Source of the DNA: Phaeodactylibacter sp.
Lineage (GTDB): Bacteria > Bacteroidota > Bacteroidia > Chitinophagales > Saprospiraceae
Direction: 5' to 3'
Assembly (NCBI GenBank): GCA_020436535.1
Contig: JAGQXQ010000109.1
Coordinates: 1-43,138, forward strand
DNA: 43,138 nucleotides
Shown here: in pieces, positions 1 to 8,825 of the stretch
How positions within the stretch are numbered: position 1 is the stretch's first letter
Layout of the letters: every line of letters starts with the position of its first letter
The notes under the pieces: model-generated
The model's database searches: none
The model's input: the letters and a program-made list of their open reading frames with translations, nothing else
What the model was told of the DNA's origin: nothing
Made by a program: the position numbers and the translations under genes

Positions 1-361
1 ACGCCGAAGTCTCACGCCGAAGTCGTAACTAAATGAGGATTTGAGCAACGAAGCATAAGCAAAAAAGTGGCGATTTTAGCCCGAAGCATGAAACTTGGAC
101 ACACTCTTAGCCATAAAGATAAGGGTATCGGGGCAGAAAAGTTCGGCAAGAGGGTATAAATGTGTAAGGGTGTAAATGTGGGGACCACTGGAATGCCAGG
201 ATGGTACTCGCCGGCTAGAGGCGAGGCTCAAAATGCATTTGTAAGCCCCCCCCATTCCGATAGCTATCGGGGTTCGCCTCCAAAACACAACTTCCAAACA
301 TAGCATCTCTAAGAGATGCATAGCCCGGAACCTCAATATTTGCCCGTTGCCAAGCGGAAAA
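1..361. other. Intergenic region at window start, no gene seen
   Basis: I see no convincing gene in this stretch. It opens with a short direct repeat (ACGCCGAAGTC at 1 and again at 14), carries a GTGTAA-rich patch around 157-181 that resembles the spacer near 18.05 kb, and holds the palindrome CCGATAGCTATCGG at 257-270. The open frame that crosses it on the minus strand has no protein-like features and is treated as chance. Confidence 0.5.
257..270. repeat. 14-bp perfect palindrome
   Basis: CCGATAGCTATCGG is a perfect palindrome with a further GG on its right. From memory, close variants of this word recur in intergenic DNA of Bacteroidota, so it may be a dispersed repeat and not a gene-specific operator. 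It lies about 90 bp beyond the 3' end of the minus-strand secreted-protein gene and has no U-tract, so it is not a classical terminator. Confidence 0.35.
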
Positions 362-1369
362 TTATTTCCTCTTAACAATTTTAACCAAATCTATTTGGCG
401 TCCGTTCTCGATGCGGACGTAGTATAATCCTGCCGGGAACTTGGTAAGATCCAGACGGTTTTGATGAATAGTTTGCCGGCTCAGAAGTTGCCCCTCGGCA
501 TTATAGAGGGAAACCACAAGCCCATTCTGCTCTCCAGGGGCAGAAAAATACAAAATGCCATCAGTCGGATTAGGGTAGGCAACCACTGCCGGGATGTTCT
601 TGTTAGCGTTGACACTGCGCACTTCAGAAAATTCAAAATCCCCATCAAAATCAACCTGCCGAAGCCGGTAGTAATAGACGCCGAACAGAAGATCCCGGTC
701 TTCGAAAGCATATTGATGCATCATCTCAGAGGTACCGTGGCCTTCCACCCAGCCAATCTTTTCAAAACGCTTGCCATTTACGCTGCGCTGGACCTCAAAA
801 CCTTCATTATTGTGTTCGGTGGCGGTAGCCCAACGTAGCAGGGCATCGTCACCATCTATTTGAGCGCTGAAATACATAAGTTCAACAGGGAGGGGCATCG
901 TCATTTCGATGGCTAATGGGATATTGAAAAAGCCGGTGGCCTGGACACTCATGATGGGGTCATCCACATCGTCATTCACCCCATCCAGGTCCGGTTGTAC
1001 GGAAAAACTCGACGAAGTATATGTCCCCGGGTTTAATCCATAAGTTGCTACTGTCACGTATTGATTCTGGATCCAGTTTTCAGGGCTCATCAGAGAAGTG
1101 CTGCTCATGGTAATGATACCTTCGCCATTGGGAAGCAGCATGGTATAGTTGGTTGAGACACTGACAATCTGAGCCACGCCACTACCGAGCAGCTTCATAT
1201 TGATGCTGCTAATGCTTTGAGCGGTAGTTGGAATATTGGCGTCCGTATTCTTAATCTGGACCAGGAGTTGGTTTCCAACGCCATCCAATACTAATCTCAC
1301 AGTAAATTGGGAAGCGCCTTGCTGGAGGCCGGCCAGGAGGAAAAATATCAGTAGGGTTATGTTTTTCAT
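362..1369 (-). CDS. Secreted protein with T9SS type-A sorting domain
   Basis: A 335-residue exported protein of unknown specific role. Residues 1-20 form a signal peptide (MKNITLLIFFLLAGLQQGAS then Q). A beta-rich, probably cohesin- or adhesin-like N-terminal half follows. Around residues 168-245 lies a segment typical of T9SS cargo (LLRWATATEHNNEGFEVQRS ... YYYRLRQVDFDG), and the last 75 residues are a type-A sorting domain with the usual YPNPTDG motif and a GLYYVRIENG...KIVKRK end. T9SS cargo of this class crosses the outer membrane and is anchored or released there. I chose the ATG at 1369 over an upstream one at 1393 because a TAnnTTTG promoter box at 1396-1403 would place the transcript start at or below 1393. 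The gene stands alone on the minus strand. Confidence 0.85.
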   Translation of the reverse strand: MKNITLLIFFLLAGLQQGASQFTVRLVLDGVGNQLLVQIKNTDANIPTTAQSISSINMKLLGSGVAQIVSVSTNYTMLLPNGEGIITMSSTSLMSPENWIQNQYVTVATYGLNPGTYTSSSFSVQPDLDGVNDDVDDPIMSVQATGFFNIPLAIEMTMPLPVELMYFSAQIDGDDALLRWATATEHNNEGFEVQRSVNGKRFEKIGWVEGHGTSEMMHQYAFEDRDLLFGVYYYRLRQVDFDGDFEFSEVRSVNANKNIPAVVAYPNPTDGILYFSAPGEQNGLVVSLYNAEGQLLSRQTIHQNRLDLTKFPAGLYYVRIENGRQIDLVKIVKRK

Positions 1370-1395
1370 GTTTATTTTCTTTTCAGAAAGCATTT

Positions 1396-1403
1396 CAAAA
1401 GTA
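1396..1403 (-). promoter_or_regulatory. Bacteroidota -7 box for the T9SS type-A protein gene
   Basis: The minus strand reads TACTTTTG, a full match to the TAnnTTTG box of the Bacteroidota major sigma factor. It lies about 27 nt before the ATG at 1369, giving a short leader. I found no good TTTG element at the expected upstream distance, so this is a half-supported promoter. Confidence 0.45.
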
Positions 1404-1450
1404 ACGGCGGGGGGCTAAAATTCCTGGTTCAAGTCGCCGGATGAGGCGCC

Positions 1451-4400
1451 TTAAGGCAAGTGAGCGACTCTTTCCCCGGTGATCGAAAATCCCAGAATCT
1501 GCAGGATGGATTCCCGGTCGTTGGTGCCTCCATTATAAGACGTCTTAGCGTTGAGGTTTACATCCTCGCTTTGATATGTAAGGTCTTCATTGAGAATATT
1601 GAAACTCAACTGAGCCAGTACAGATTCCCGGTCATTGGTACCACCGTTATAGGTCACCTTGCCGTTACCATTAGCATCTCCACCCCAGAGAGCCCTTACC
1701 CCATTCACCGTAGTCGTCGGGGTATTGGTTGTCACCGCTGGATCCGTCCAAATCGTAACAGAAGACATATCCAGGGAAAGGCTTCCGGCAGCAAGGGCAA
1801 TGGCAGCGTCTGTAATAACTCCCAGGTGGTTGCGGTGTTGAATAGCCACATAATAATTTCCATCCGGAACACTGACAAAGTTAACTTTACTACCGTTTAC
1901 CGCTTTCACCGCTCCATCGTCAAATAAGAAGCCAGCGGTTGAAGCTACTACCGTAGTGGCGGAACCCGGGCCAGCTCCCGACCGAAGTTCAACTTTCACC
2001 CAATCAACAGCAGAAGCCGGAATCGAGCTTGTTGAAACGCCCACTCCATAAGGGTCAGTTGTGGGGATCAAGCTGTTGATATCCGTGCGCATAGTCGTAC
2101 CGGAAGTGGGCATAGCCCCCTGTAGCCTCAGGCCCGAAATGTCCAGGTACTTATCATCCGCAAAATAAACCGTATAATCTTCCGTCTGCCCATAGTCTCC
2201 AATATTACAGGCATCAACCGGGGTATTACTAAATCTTGAAAGCACCCGCAAACGAAGCCCTTTGCCGAGGGTGACGCTGGAAGTTGGGGTGACGAAAGAC
2301 AGCGTTCGGGTACCATCCTTATTCGCCGGGAAGGAAACCACCGATTCTCCAGCTTCAAAAACACCATTGTCATTATAATCAATATATACCCTGGCGCCCT
2401 CATTATTAGCGGTACCGGTACGAATTGTCACATCATAGGAGGCGCCAAGTTCCAAAGTAGTCCATTGCGTACAGACATAATTGTTATAATAGCCATCATT
2501 ATGCGGGCTTGTGTAATCAATATCTCCCAGGGCAAACCTAAAAATCCCAATGCCAAAACCATTGCCAAGATTTGAATTTGAGGAAAGCGTACAACCGGTA
2601 TTAAGCGTTGGCTCGCTGTTCATGACCAGAAATACGTTTTTGACCACCTCGGCAGCGCCACCATTCACCGTAAGCCTCACAGTATATAAACCGGGGCTAC
2701 TGTAAGTATGAGAAGGATTTTGAGTCGTATAATCCGTTATCCCATCATTGTCAACATCCCAAGCCCAGGAGCCTTCCGGTTTCAAACTTCCGTCGGTAAA
2801 GTCCACAGTAAGGCTGCCCGTACAATTGATGGTGCTGTTCTGTGAAAAAGTAAAATCCGCAACTGAAGTAGCCACAAAAATATCGGTAGTAAACAACCCT
2901 CTGCCGTGAGTAGATACGGCCACCAATTTGTCCGCCGGCCGATACTTCAACATAGTAGCGCGCGTATGAGCCAGGTTAGCATTGCTCGGTCCCCAGTCGG
3001 GTGCGTTGGTAGTGCCGGTTCCAAAATTATCGGTGCTCCATACCCCCAGTTCCGTCGCCAAAAGGACCTCATCCCGGTTATCCGGGTTATAAAGGGCCCA
3101 GCGCACAGGAATATCGGGCAGGTTCCCTTCCTTACTGTACCAATTGGCGCCGCCGTCGGTCGTTTCCCAAATAGATTCTACGCCAAAATTGGAATAAGTA
3201 ACCAGGATGTGGTTGTCATTGGCGCCAACATCAATGGACGAGGGCCAGCCGGCGGTCGTGATCGGCGTTGTACCGTCATCGATCCGGGTAAGGACGGGCG
3301 ATCCGGTGCTTGCATCCGTAAATTTATATATCCTGCCGTTGGTGATGCCCAAAAACAATACATCATTGTAAGGGCTCATTTTCAACGTAGACACTTTGGC
3401 GCCGCCTACCGAAATGGAAAGATCTGCATTGGTAATGGCCCCATCCATTCCAGATATCCGCTTCAGGTTATCGTCCGCCGCCGTCGAATATAGTATTTTC
3501 CTTTGCGAATCGTATTCACTTGGATTGATGAAAAGGCCGGAGGGATCTGAAATCAAAGAGGGGAAAGAAATTCCTCCGTTCAGTGAACGGTAAATACTGT
3601 TGTAGGTGTACTGAGTCGTTTGAATATCGGGATTAAGCTGATCAATATGGCAATAGGCGCCGTCTCCTCCGGTAACCTCGGTAGTACTTCCAATTTGAGG
3701 GTAGTCAAACTGTTGCGATCCATTATCCTGTGCTCCGGCGAGAAAATACTGGCTGTTCACTTCATTTTTAGCGGCGCAGGCATAAAACTGGGTTACGTTA
3801 TAGTTCGTGTTCCTGGAAACAAATGTCGGGGTAGCCATATCATCTCCAGCATTAGTAGAATAATAGACCCCCCCATCATTTCCAAAAATGACTTCGTCAC
3901 TCGCTCCCGGCCGAAATTGAATGGCGTGCTGGTCGGCATGAACTTCCGGCTGGCCGAACCCGCCGTACCAATGAGAGATTCCCGACCAGGAAGCGCCGCC
4001 GTTCGTCGACCGGTGCAGGTCGATTCCTCCGGCAATGACGTAATTCGGATCGGTGGGATGAACGGCCAGGATCAGGTCATAGAAGGCCTGGCTCCTGGTA
4101 AAGTGTGTCGTTCCGTCACTTACTAATCTTGGAATAGGAAGGTCAGACCAGGTGGTCCCCCCATTGATAGATTTCTTAAACCATTCTACATCGTTGTCCC
4201 CGCTTCCACCCTGTGCCACTGCATAAATGGTATTGGCATCAGAAGGGGCGCAGGCCAGCTCGATCCTCTTGGGAAAGAACATGCTCGTGGAATAAACAGC
4301 GCTACTCAGGTCCGTCCAGGTGCCAAAAGCCCCATTATCTGCATGCAATGACTTATACACTTTTCCAATGGAACCACCATATCCCAGGCTGGCATAAAGG

Positions 4401-5368
4401 TCTCCATTCGCAGCAATTTCAATATCCGCAACCCTATCGTAAGTAGTGGGATAGGGAGCCAGTACCTCAGTCCAGGACGTTCCGCCGTCCGTTGAGCGCA
4501 TGATGCCCCCTCTATTTATATAGTACCCCCTTGTAGCAGCGAAGATCGTTCCATCACTTTTGATAACGATCTTATTTACATACACAAAATCGCTGCTACT
4601 GGGGTAGGTTGCTCCCGGCTCTGTACTTGCCAATCCCGACCAGGAACTGCCCCCGTCGGAACTTTTCCAGATACCACCGCCCTGCTGGGCGTCCACGTTG
4701 AACCATCCTTCCCCTGTTCCGACGTAAAATTCCTGCGTATTTGCCGGATTATAGGCAATGGAACTGACTGTAATATTGTCCCAAAAATCATCCACGTGGG
4801 TCCAGGTAACGGGTGTAGCAGTAATGTCTGTAGTAAACCAAAGGCCACCGGACACTCCTCCGGCCCATACCTTTTTATGGTTTACGTCATTGGGGTCAAA
4901 CATCAACGCCCGGGTTCGCCCGCCTACATTATTTGGCCCTCTCTCCTGCCACGATATTCCGGAAATGGGCGCCCTTCCCTGATAGAGGCGCTCTACCTGC
5001 TTATTTGCACGCATCAACCGCTCGCGGGGCACCCTGCCCAACGCGGGGTCCATGGTCATCAGATAGTCTTGTTCCATGGCCAGGTCCGGCCGATCCTGCC
5101 GGGGTATCCTTTTCCATTCCGCTTCTGTTTTGATAGAACGATTATAATAGGGATGACTAACCAGAAATTCTGCCCAGGCTGTTTTTTTATCCTCTATCGA
5201 ATCCTGTTTCTTCGTTGAGTCTGTTCGGAGGAATTCCCAAAATGCCACAGTTGATAATACAACAACGGCGAGCCAGGCTAAAAGTAATCCGAATTTGTGT
5301 TTTCTAATTCTCACGATAAGCCACTTTAAAGTTCTATTTGGCAATTTACAATCTTTTCCTGAAAACAC
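1451..5368 (-). CDS. Large Asp-box propeller / PKD / GEVED surface protein
   Basis: A protein of up to 1305 residues, probably exported and displayed at the cell surface. A basic N-terminus and one hydrophobic helix (about residues 26-44) act as signal or anchor. Residues about 130-840 form a sortilin/VPS10-like propeller with repeated Asp boxes (WKSSDGGSSW, MRSTDGGTSW, KKSINGGTTW, HRSTNGGASW, WETTDGGANW). A PKD domain (VADFTF ... WAWDVDNDG) and a GEVED domain (VYIDYNDNGVFEAGE) follow. The C-terminus carries two dockerin-like Asn/Asp-rich repeats sharing YNGGTNDRES and ends in AHLP, with no standard T9SS type-A or type-B sorting domain. Sialidase-type catalytic residues were not identified, so binding or protein interaction is more likely than hydrolysis. 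The first start codon is GTG at 5368; a GTG at 5314, just before the basic stretch RIRKHK, is an equally plausible start. Confidence 0.8.
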   Translation of the reverse strand: MFSGKDCKLPNRTLKWLIVRIRKHKFGLLLAWLAVVVLSTVAFWEFLRTDSTKKQDSIEDKKTAWAEFLVSHPYYNRSIKTEAEWKRIPRQDRPDLAMEQDYLMTMDPALGRVPRERLMRANKQVERLYQGRAPISGISWQERGPNNVGGRTRALMFDPNDVNHKKVWAGGVSGGLWFTTDITATPVTWTHVDDFWDNITVSSIAYNPANTQEFYVGTGEGWFNVDAQQGGGIWKSSDGGSSWSGLASTEPGATYPSSSDFVYVNKIVIKSDGTIFAATRGYYINRGGIMRSTDGGTSWTEVLAPYPTTYDRVADIEIAANGDLYASLGYGGSIGKVYKSLHADNGAFGTWTDLSSAVYSTSMFFPKRIELACAPSDANTIYAVAQGGSGDNDVEWFKKSINGGTTWSDLPIPRLVSDGTTHFTRSQAFYDLILAVHPTDPNYVIAGGIDLHRSTNGGASWSGISHWYGGFGQPEVHADQHAIQFRPGASDEVIFGNDGGVYYSTNAGDDMATPTFVSRNTNYNVTQFYACAAKNEVNSQYFLAGAQDNGSQQFDYPQIGSTTEVTGGDGAYCHIDQLNPDIQTTQYTYNSIYRSLNGGISFPSLISDPSGLFINPSEYDSQRKILYSTAADDNLKRISGMDGAITNADLSISVGGAKVSTLKMSPYNDVLFLGITNGRIYKFTDASTGSPVLTRIDDGTTPITTAGWPSSIDVGANDNHILVTYSNFGVESIWETTDGGANWYSKEGNLPDIPVRWALYNPDNRDEVLLATELGVWSTDNFGTGTTNAPDWGPSNANLAHTRATMLKYRPADKLVAVSTHGRGLFTTDIFVATSVADFTFSQNSTINCTGSLTVDFTDGSLKPEGSWAWDVDNDGITDYTTQNPSHTYSSPGLYTVRLTVNGGAAEVVKNVFLVMNSEPTLNTGCTLSSNSNLGNGFGIGIFRFALGDIDYTSPHNDGYYNNYVCTQWTTLELGASYDVTIRTGTANNEGARVYIDYNDNGVFEAGESVVSFPANKDGTRTLSFVTPTSSVTLGKGLRLRVLSRFSNTPVDACNIGDYGQTEDYTVYFADDKYLDISGLRLQGAMPTSGTTMRTDINSLIPTTDPYGVGVSTSSIPASAVDWVKVELRSGAGPGSATTVVASTAGFLFDDGAVKAVNGSKVNFVSVPDGNYYVAIQHRNHLGVITDAAIALAAGSLSLDMSSVTIWTDPAVTTNTPTTTVNGVRALWGGDANGNGKVTYNGGTNDRESVLAQLSFNILNEDLTYQSEDVNLNAKTSYNGGTNDRESILQILGFSITGERVAHLP

Positions 5369-5414
5369 ACTTTTTCCTAGCAGCCTTTTACGGCCGGGCC
5401 GCTGGCGAGAAAGA

Positions 5415-5879
5415 GTGAAAGGCTATCAGGGTAAACTTGCCCAAAACCAGGAACGGCTTCAGGAAATCACTAATTTGCTGCTCGCAAAGAACAAACAGTT
5501 AATGGACATGGAAAAGGCTTTTCTCCAAAGGCGAAATATTTCGTTATCCGGCCGCGATACCCAGCAAAAGGACCCTTTAGATGGCCTTTTAAATTTCCGT
5601 ATTCTGACGGAGGATGACTGGATGACTTTCAAAAATCACTTTGAGCGCAGCTATCCCGGATACTTGTCTTGTTTACGCATGACTTTTTCTGATATCACCC
5701 AAGCCGAAGAACGCCTCTTTTTACTGTACAATCTTAATCTCAACCGACAAGAGATCGCCAAAATATTAGACGTTTCAGAAGCTACAGTCAAAAAAAGCCG
5801 CACGCGCCTGCAGAAAAGGCTGGGGTTGGGGTTGGCTACGAAACAAAACCTGGAACAGTTTATTCAGGATTTTAAATAG
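5415..5879 (+). pseudogene. C-terminal remnant of a TPR/LuxR-type HTH regulator
   Basis: About 155 codons that read like the end of a Bacteroidota TPR-transmembrane-HTH regulator. A coiled-coil linker (ERLQEITNLLLAKNKQL) is followed by the usual NFRILTEDDWMTFKNHFE-type segment and a helix-turn-helix (LNLNRQEIAKILDVSEATVKK) near the end. The N-terminal TPR array and membrane helix expected in this family are absent. The frame stays open back to 5295, but that part is antisense to the divergent surface-protein gene and looks non-coding. GTG at 5415 or ATG at 5502 could start a short product, so a small functional DNA-binding protein cannot be excluded. I favour a 5'-truncated relic. Confidence 0.55.
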
Positions 5880-6262
5880 CGTCGATGTATAGTCAAAACC
5901 TCAATTCTTTTTGGGCTTAAGACCCTATCTGGGTACTCCTTTTGGGATAGCATGGTGGGTTCGATCGTACAGTGATTGGGGAAAGATAAATCTTTCACTG
6001 AAAAAGACAATTACCTTCCGCTGTAGCTTGCGGGATATAAAATCGCTTTTGCTTCCGCGCCCGAATCTTTCAGTTAAATTCCATCAGCTGCATAAAAGTA
6101 GGGAGAAATCATATCTTATACTAAAAGCTAATAAGAGCGGGGAAAGCTGGCTTTGGTAAAGACAGTGTATTCGAAATACTCTTTTTTACCCTCTTTTCAA
6201 CTTATCTTCCCCCCATCGGTTAATAGTGTTGTATTTTCACCAATTGAACAAGCCGGATTTCC
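5880..6262. other. Intergenic region, nothing clear
   Basis: This spacer of 383 bases lies between the regulator remnant and the ABC transporter. It is AT-rich in its second half. The only structure I noticed is a small inverted repeat GAAAGAT/ATCTTTC near 5983-5998. The open frame inside it has no protein-like composition. I did not find a full TTTG/TAnnTTTG promoter for the transporter. Confidence 0.4.
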
Positions 6263-8050
6263 GTGAAAGAACTAGGGTATCTCAATAAATTTTTTCTCCG
6301 CTACCGCTGGCGCTTCCTGCTGGGGGTCGTTTTTGTATCTGTATCCAATTATTTCAGAGTACTGCAACCGCAGATGATCCGGGAAGCGCTCGACCTGGTG
6401 GTAGAAAATATCGGGCTGTTTGGCCTGTTCCAGGGTTTCAGCATGCAGCCGGAGTTGTTCAAGGTGCTGGGGCGTTCCCTGCTCTATTTTGGGCTGCTGG
6501 TCATTTTGCTGGCGCTGTTTATGGGTATTTTTATGTACCTGATGCGGCAGACCATCATCGTCATGTCTCGCCTCATTGAATATGATATGCGCAAGGAGAT
6601 CTTTGCCCACTACGAGCGCCTGAACTTTGCCTTCTACAAGCGCAACAATACCGGCGACCTCATGTCCCGTATTACTGAAGATGTCTCAAAGGTGCGTATG
6701 TACCTGGGGCCGGCTGTACTGTACGGCATCAATCTGATCTCCCTCTTTGTCCTGGTCATTTATTCAATGGTAAAGGTCAATCTGGAACTCACGCTCTACA
6801 GCCTGGCGCCGTTGCCGCTCTTATCCGTTTCCATCTATTACGTCAGTAACCTGATCAATAAAAAGAGCGAAGTAATACAACGCCAGCTAGCCACCCTCAA
6901 CAGCAACGCCCAGGAGGTGTATAGTGGCATCCGGGTGGTCAAATCTTATGTTCAGGAAAGCGCCATGGTAGGGTTCTTTGCTGAACAGAGCGACGACTAC
7001 AAGGCCAAGTCTCTCAACCTGGCCCGGGTAGACGCCTTTTTCTACCCCCTGATGATCCTGCTGATCGGCGCCAGTACAGTCATCACCGTTTACGTTGGCG
7101 GACTGCAGGTGGTACAGGGCGCCATCACCCCCGGCAATATAGCCGAGTTTGTCATCTACGTCAACATGCTCACCTGGCCGGTAACCGCCATCGGCTGGAT
7201 CGCATCCATCGTGCAGCAGGCCGCCGCCTCTCAAAAGCGGATCAACGAATTTCTAAATACCCAACCCGAGATCAACAACGTACAAGAAGCCATCAAACCG
7301 ATCCAGGGCCTCATCGAATTCGACGAGGTGGATTTCACCTATCCCGATACTGGCATACAAGCCCTGAAAAAGGTGAGCTTCCGGCTCGAGCCGGGGCAAA
7401 AAATGGCCATCATCGGCCGCACCGGCTCCGGAAAAACAACAATTGCCGACTTGCTCACCCGTATGTACGACGTTACTGAAGGCGCCATCCGCATCGATAA
7501 TCAGAACATCCGGGAGCGGAACCTGGATCACCTGCGCCAGCGCATCGGTTATGTTCCACAGGACGTATTTCTCTTCTCAGATTCCATTGCCAATAATATC
7601 GCTTTCGGAAAAAGGGACGCCAGCCGGGAGCAGATCGAAGAACACGCCCGCCATGCCGCCGTTTACGACGACATTATTGAGCTCTCCGATGGCTTCGATA
7701 CCGCTGTCGGCGAGCGGGGCGTCACCCTCTCCGGTGGCCAAAAACAGCGCGTTTCCATCGCCAGGGCGTTTGTCAAACAACCGGATATCGTCCTGCTTGA
7801 TGACTGCCTTTCGGCCGTGGACACCAAAACGGAAAAGCAGATCCTGGGTTACCTCTCCGGCGCCCTGTCCAATAAAACTGCCATCATCATCACTCACCGC
7901 ATTTACGCTCTCCTGCAATTCGACCAGATCATTGTGCTCGAAGATGGCGCCATCGTGGAAGCCGGCACCCACGAAGACCTCTTGCAACAACGAGGTTATT
8001 ACTATGACCTATTCGAGAGGCAAAGCCTGGAGGAGGCCGAAGCAGAGTAG
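6263..8050 (+). CDS. ABC exporter half-transporter, MdlA/YheI-like
   Basis: A 595-residue inner-membrane exporter subunit with a fused N-terminal six-helix transmembrane domain (residues about 15-320) and a C-terminal ATPase. Walker A is GRTGSGKTT (about 385-393), the signature is LSGGQKQR (about 489-496), Walker B is IVLLDD (about 509-514), and the switch histidine is in ITHR (about 542-545). The residue after Walker B is Asp (LLDDCLSAVD) where most exporters have the catalytic Glu. That pattern is typical of the MdlA/YheI/BmrC group, whose members usually pair with a second half-transporter carrying the Glu; no such partner is in this window. Substrate unknown; drug or lipid export is typical. 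Translation starts at GTG 6263. The gene is monocistronic here. Confidence 0.9.
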   Translation: MKELGYLNKFFLRYRWRFLLGVVFVSVSNYFRVLQPQMIREALDLVVENIGLFGLFQGFSMQPELFKVLGRSLLYFGLLVILLALFMGIFMYLMRQTIIVMSRLIEYDMRKEIFAHYERLNFAFYKRNNTGDLMSRITEDVSKVRMYLGPAVLYGINLISLFVLVIYSMVKVNLELTLYSLAPLPLLSVSIYYVSNLINKKSEVIQRQLATLNSNAQEVYSGIRVVKSYVQESAMVGFFAEQSDDYKAKSLNLARVDAFFYPLMILLIGASTVITVYVGGLQVVQGAITPGNIAEFVIYVNMLTWPVTAIGWIASIVQQAAASQKRINEFLNTQPEINNVQEAIKPIQGLIEFDEVDFTYPDTGIQALKKVSFRLEPGQKMAIIGRTGSGKTTIADLLTRMYDVTEGAIRIDNQNIRERNLDHLRQRIGYVPQDVFLFSDSIANNIAFGKRDASREQIEEHARHAAVYDDIIELSDGFDTAVGERGVTLSGGQKQRVSIARAFVKQPDIVLLDDCLSAVDTKTEKQILGYLSGALSNKTAIIITHRIYALLQFDQIIVLEDGAIVEAGTHEDLLQQRGYYYDLFERQSLEEAEAE

Positions 8051-8170
8051 GAAGGAGTTCACGATCAGATGGCCAGGCTAAATGTGTTTACCTGCTATTC
8101 TGCAATGTACCCATCTATCCAACTATGGCCGTATAAAACCATCCTCCTTCACAGTTTGCCGATCAATTTT

Positions 8171-8200
8171 TTTGAAATTTTCTACAAATATTTACTTTTG
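8171..8200 (+). promoter_or_regulatory. Bacteroidota promoter of the PUR-family gene
   Basis: A TTTG element at 8171-8174, an 18-bp spacer, and TACTTTTG at 8193-8200 match the Bacteroidota housekeeping promoter (TTTG, about 19, TAnnTTTG). Transcription should start near 8207, giving a leader of about 136 nt that contains the hairpin at 8269-8310. Confidence 0.7.
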
Positions 8201-8268
8201 TAAGGGAGTAGCTGTCAGCAGGGAAAATTCTTGATTGAGTCGATATGGGTTTTCCTGGGGCTATGCTC

Positions 8269-8310
8269 ATCACGAGGTGGTTTTGCCGATGCAGAAAACC
8301 ACCTCGTGAT
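8269..8310 (+). promoter_or_regulatory. Perfect 16-bp hairpin in the PUR gene leader
   Basis: ATCACGAGGTGGTTTT (8269-8284) is exactly reverse-complemented at 8295-8310 around a 10-nt loop GCCGATGCAG. It sits between the promoter and the GTG start, 32 nt before the start codon, and has no following U-run, so it is not a simple terminator. It could be an mRNA control element, possibly bound by the PUR protein itself, or a dispersed palindrome. Confidence 0.6.
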
Positions 8311-8342
8311 CGGTATATTATTACTAACTAAACTCAATCAAA

Positions 8343-8765
8343 GTGGATAACGAGAGAAACCAAGGAAGATTTGAGAGTGTGTATTCCAACAAGGTGCGTG
8401 CTGGCAAGAGAAGGACTTACTTCTTTGATGTGCGGAAAACCAAGGGAGAGGATTTTTACCTAACGCTCACTGAGAGTACCAAGAAATTCAACGGGGATGG
8501 GTACGAGCGCCACAAGATTTTTCTCTACAAAGAAGATTTCAATCGTTTCCTCGACAGCCTTGCAGATGCGATCAACCACGTCAAGGAGAACCTGATGCCG
8601 GAATATGATTATGACGAATACACTCGCCGCCATGAAGAATTTGAGGCGCGCCGCCTGGAGGAAGATGAAGCAAACAATGAAGTAGGCGACAACCAGCCCG
8701 AAGCCCTGGAATCTCCTTCCAAGCAGAAATTCGATATCGGAAGTGATGACGATATGTCCTGGTAA
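8343..8765 (+). CDS. PUR-family DNA/RNA-binding protein (DUF3276)
   Basis: A 140-residue cytoplasmic nucleic-acid-binding protein. Residues about 8-85 form one PUR repeat (GRFESVYSNKVRAGKRRTYF, then FYLTLTESTKKF and HKIFLYKEDFNRFLDSL), the pattern of the Bacteroidota DUF3276 family and of Borrelia BpuR. The remaining 55 residues are acidic and low in complexity, ending in DIGSDDDMSW. In Borrelia the homologue binds DNA and RNA, including its own mRNA; that role is only inferred here. Translation starts at GTG 8343, the first codon consistent with the conserved N-terminus. The gene has its own promoter, a structured leader and a strong terminator, so it is a single-gene transcript. Confidence 0.9.
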   Translation: MDNERNQGRFESVYSNKVRAGKRRTYFFDVRKTKGEDFYLTLTESTKKFNGDGYERHKIFLYKEDFNRFLDSLADAINHVKENLMPEYDYDEYTRRHEEFEARRLEEDEANNEVGDNQPEALESPSKQKFDIGSDDDMSW

Positions 8766-8784
8766 TCAGGGTTAAGAAATAATG

Positions 8785-8821
8785 AAAAGCGCGAACTTCT
8801 TCCTGAAGTTCGCGCTTTTTT
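8785..8821. terminator. Bidirectional intrinsic terminator
   Basis: A perfect 15-bp stem (8785-8799 paired with 8805-8819) with loop TTCCT is followed by a T-run to 8821. It lies 20 nt after the PUR stop codon. The minus strand also ends in TTTTC after the stem, so it can serve the convergent barrel-protein gene whose stop is at 8826. Confidence 0.9.
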
Positions 8822-8825
8822 CTGT

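Noticed and set aside
76-378. 100-codon minus-strand open frame at the window start
   Set aside because: It crosses the palindrome and GTGTAA tract, overlaps the end of the T9SS protein gene, and has no protein features.
1451-5368. Sialidase or glycosyl hydrolase assignment for the Asp-box protein
   Set aside because: Asp boxes are structural; the arginine triad and catalytic residues of sialidases were not identified.
5911-6159. 82-codon plus-strand open frame before the ABC transporter
   Set aside because: No motif, no promoter and composition unlike the neighbours; treated as chance.
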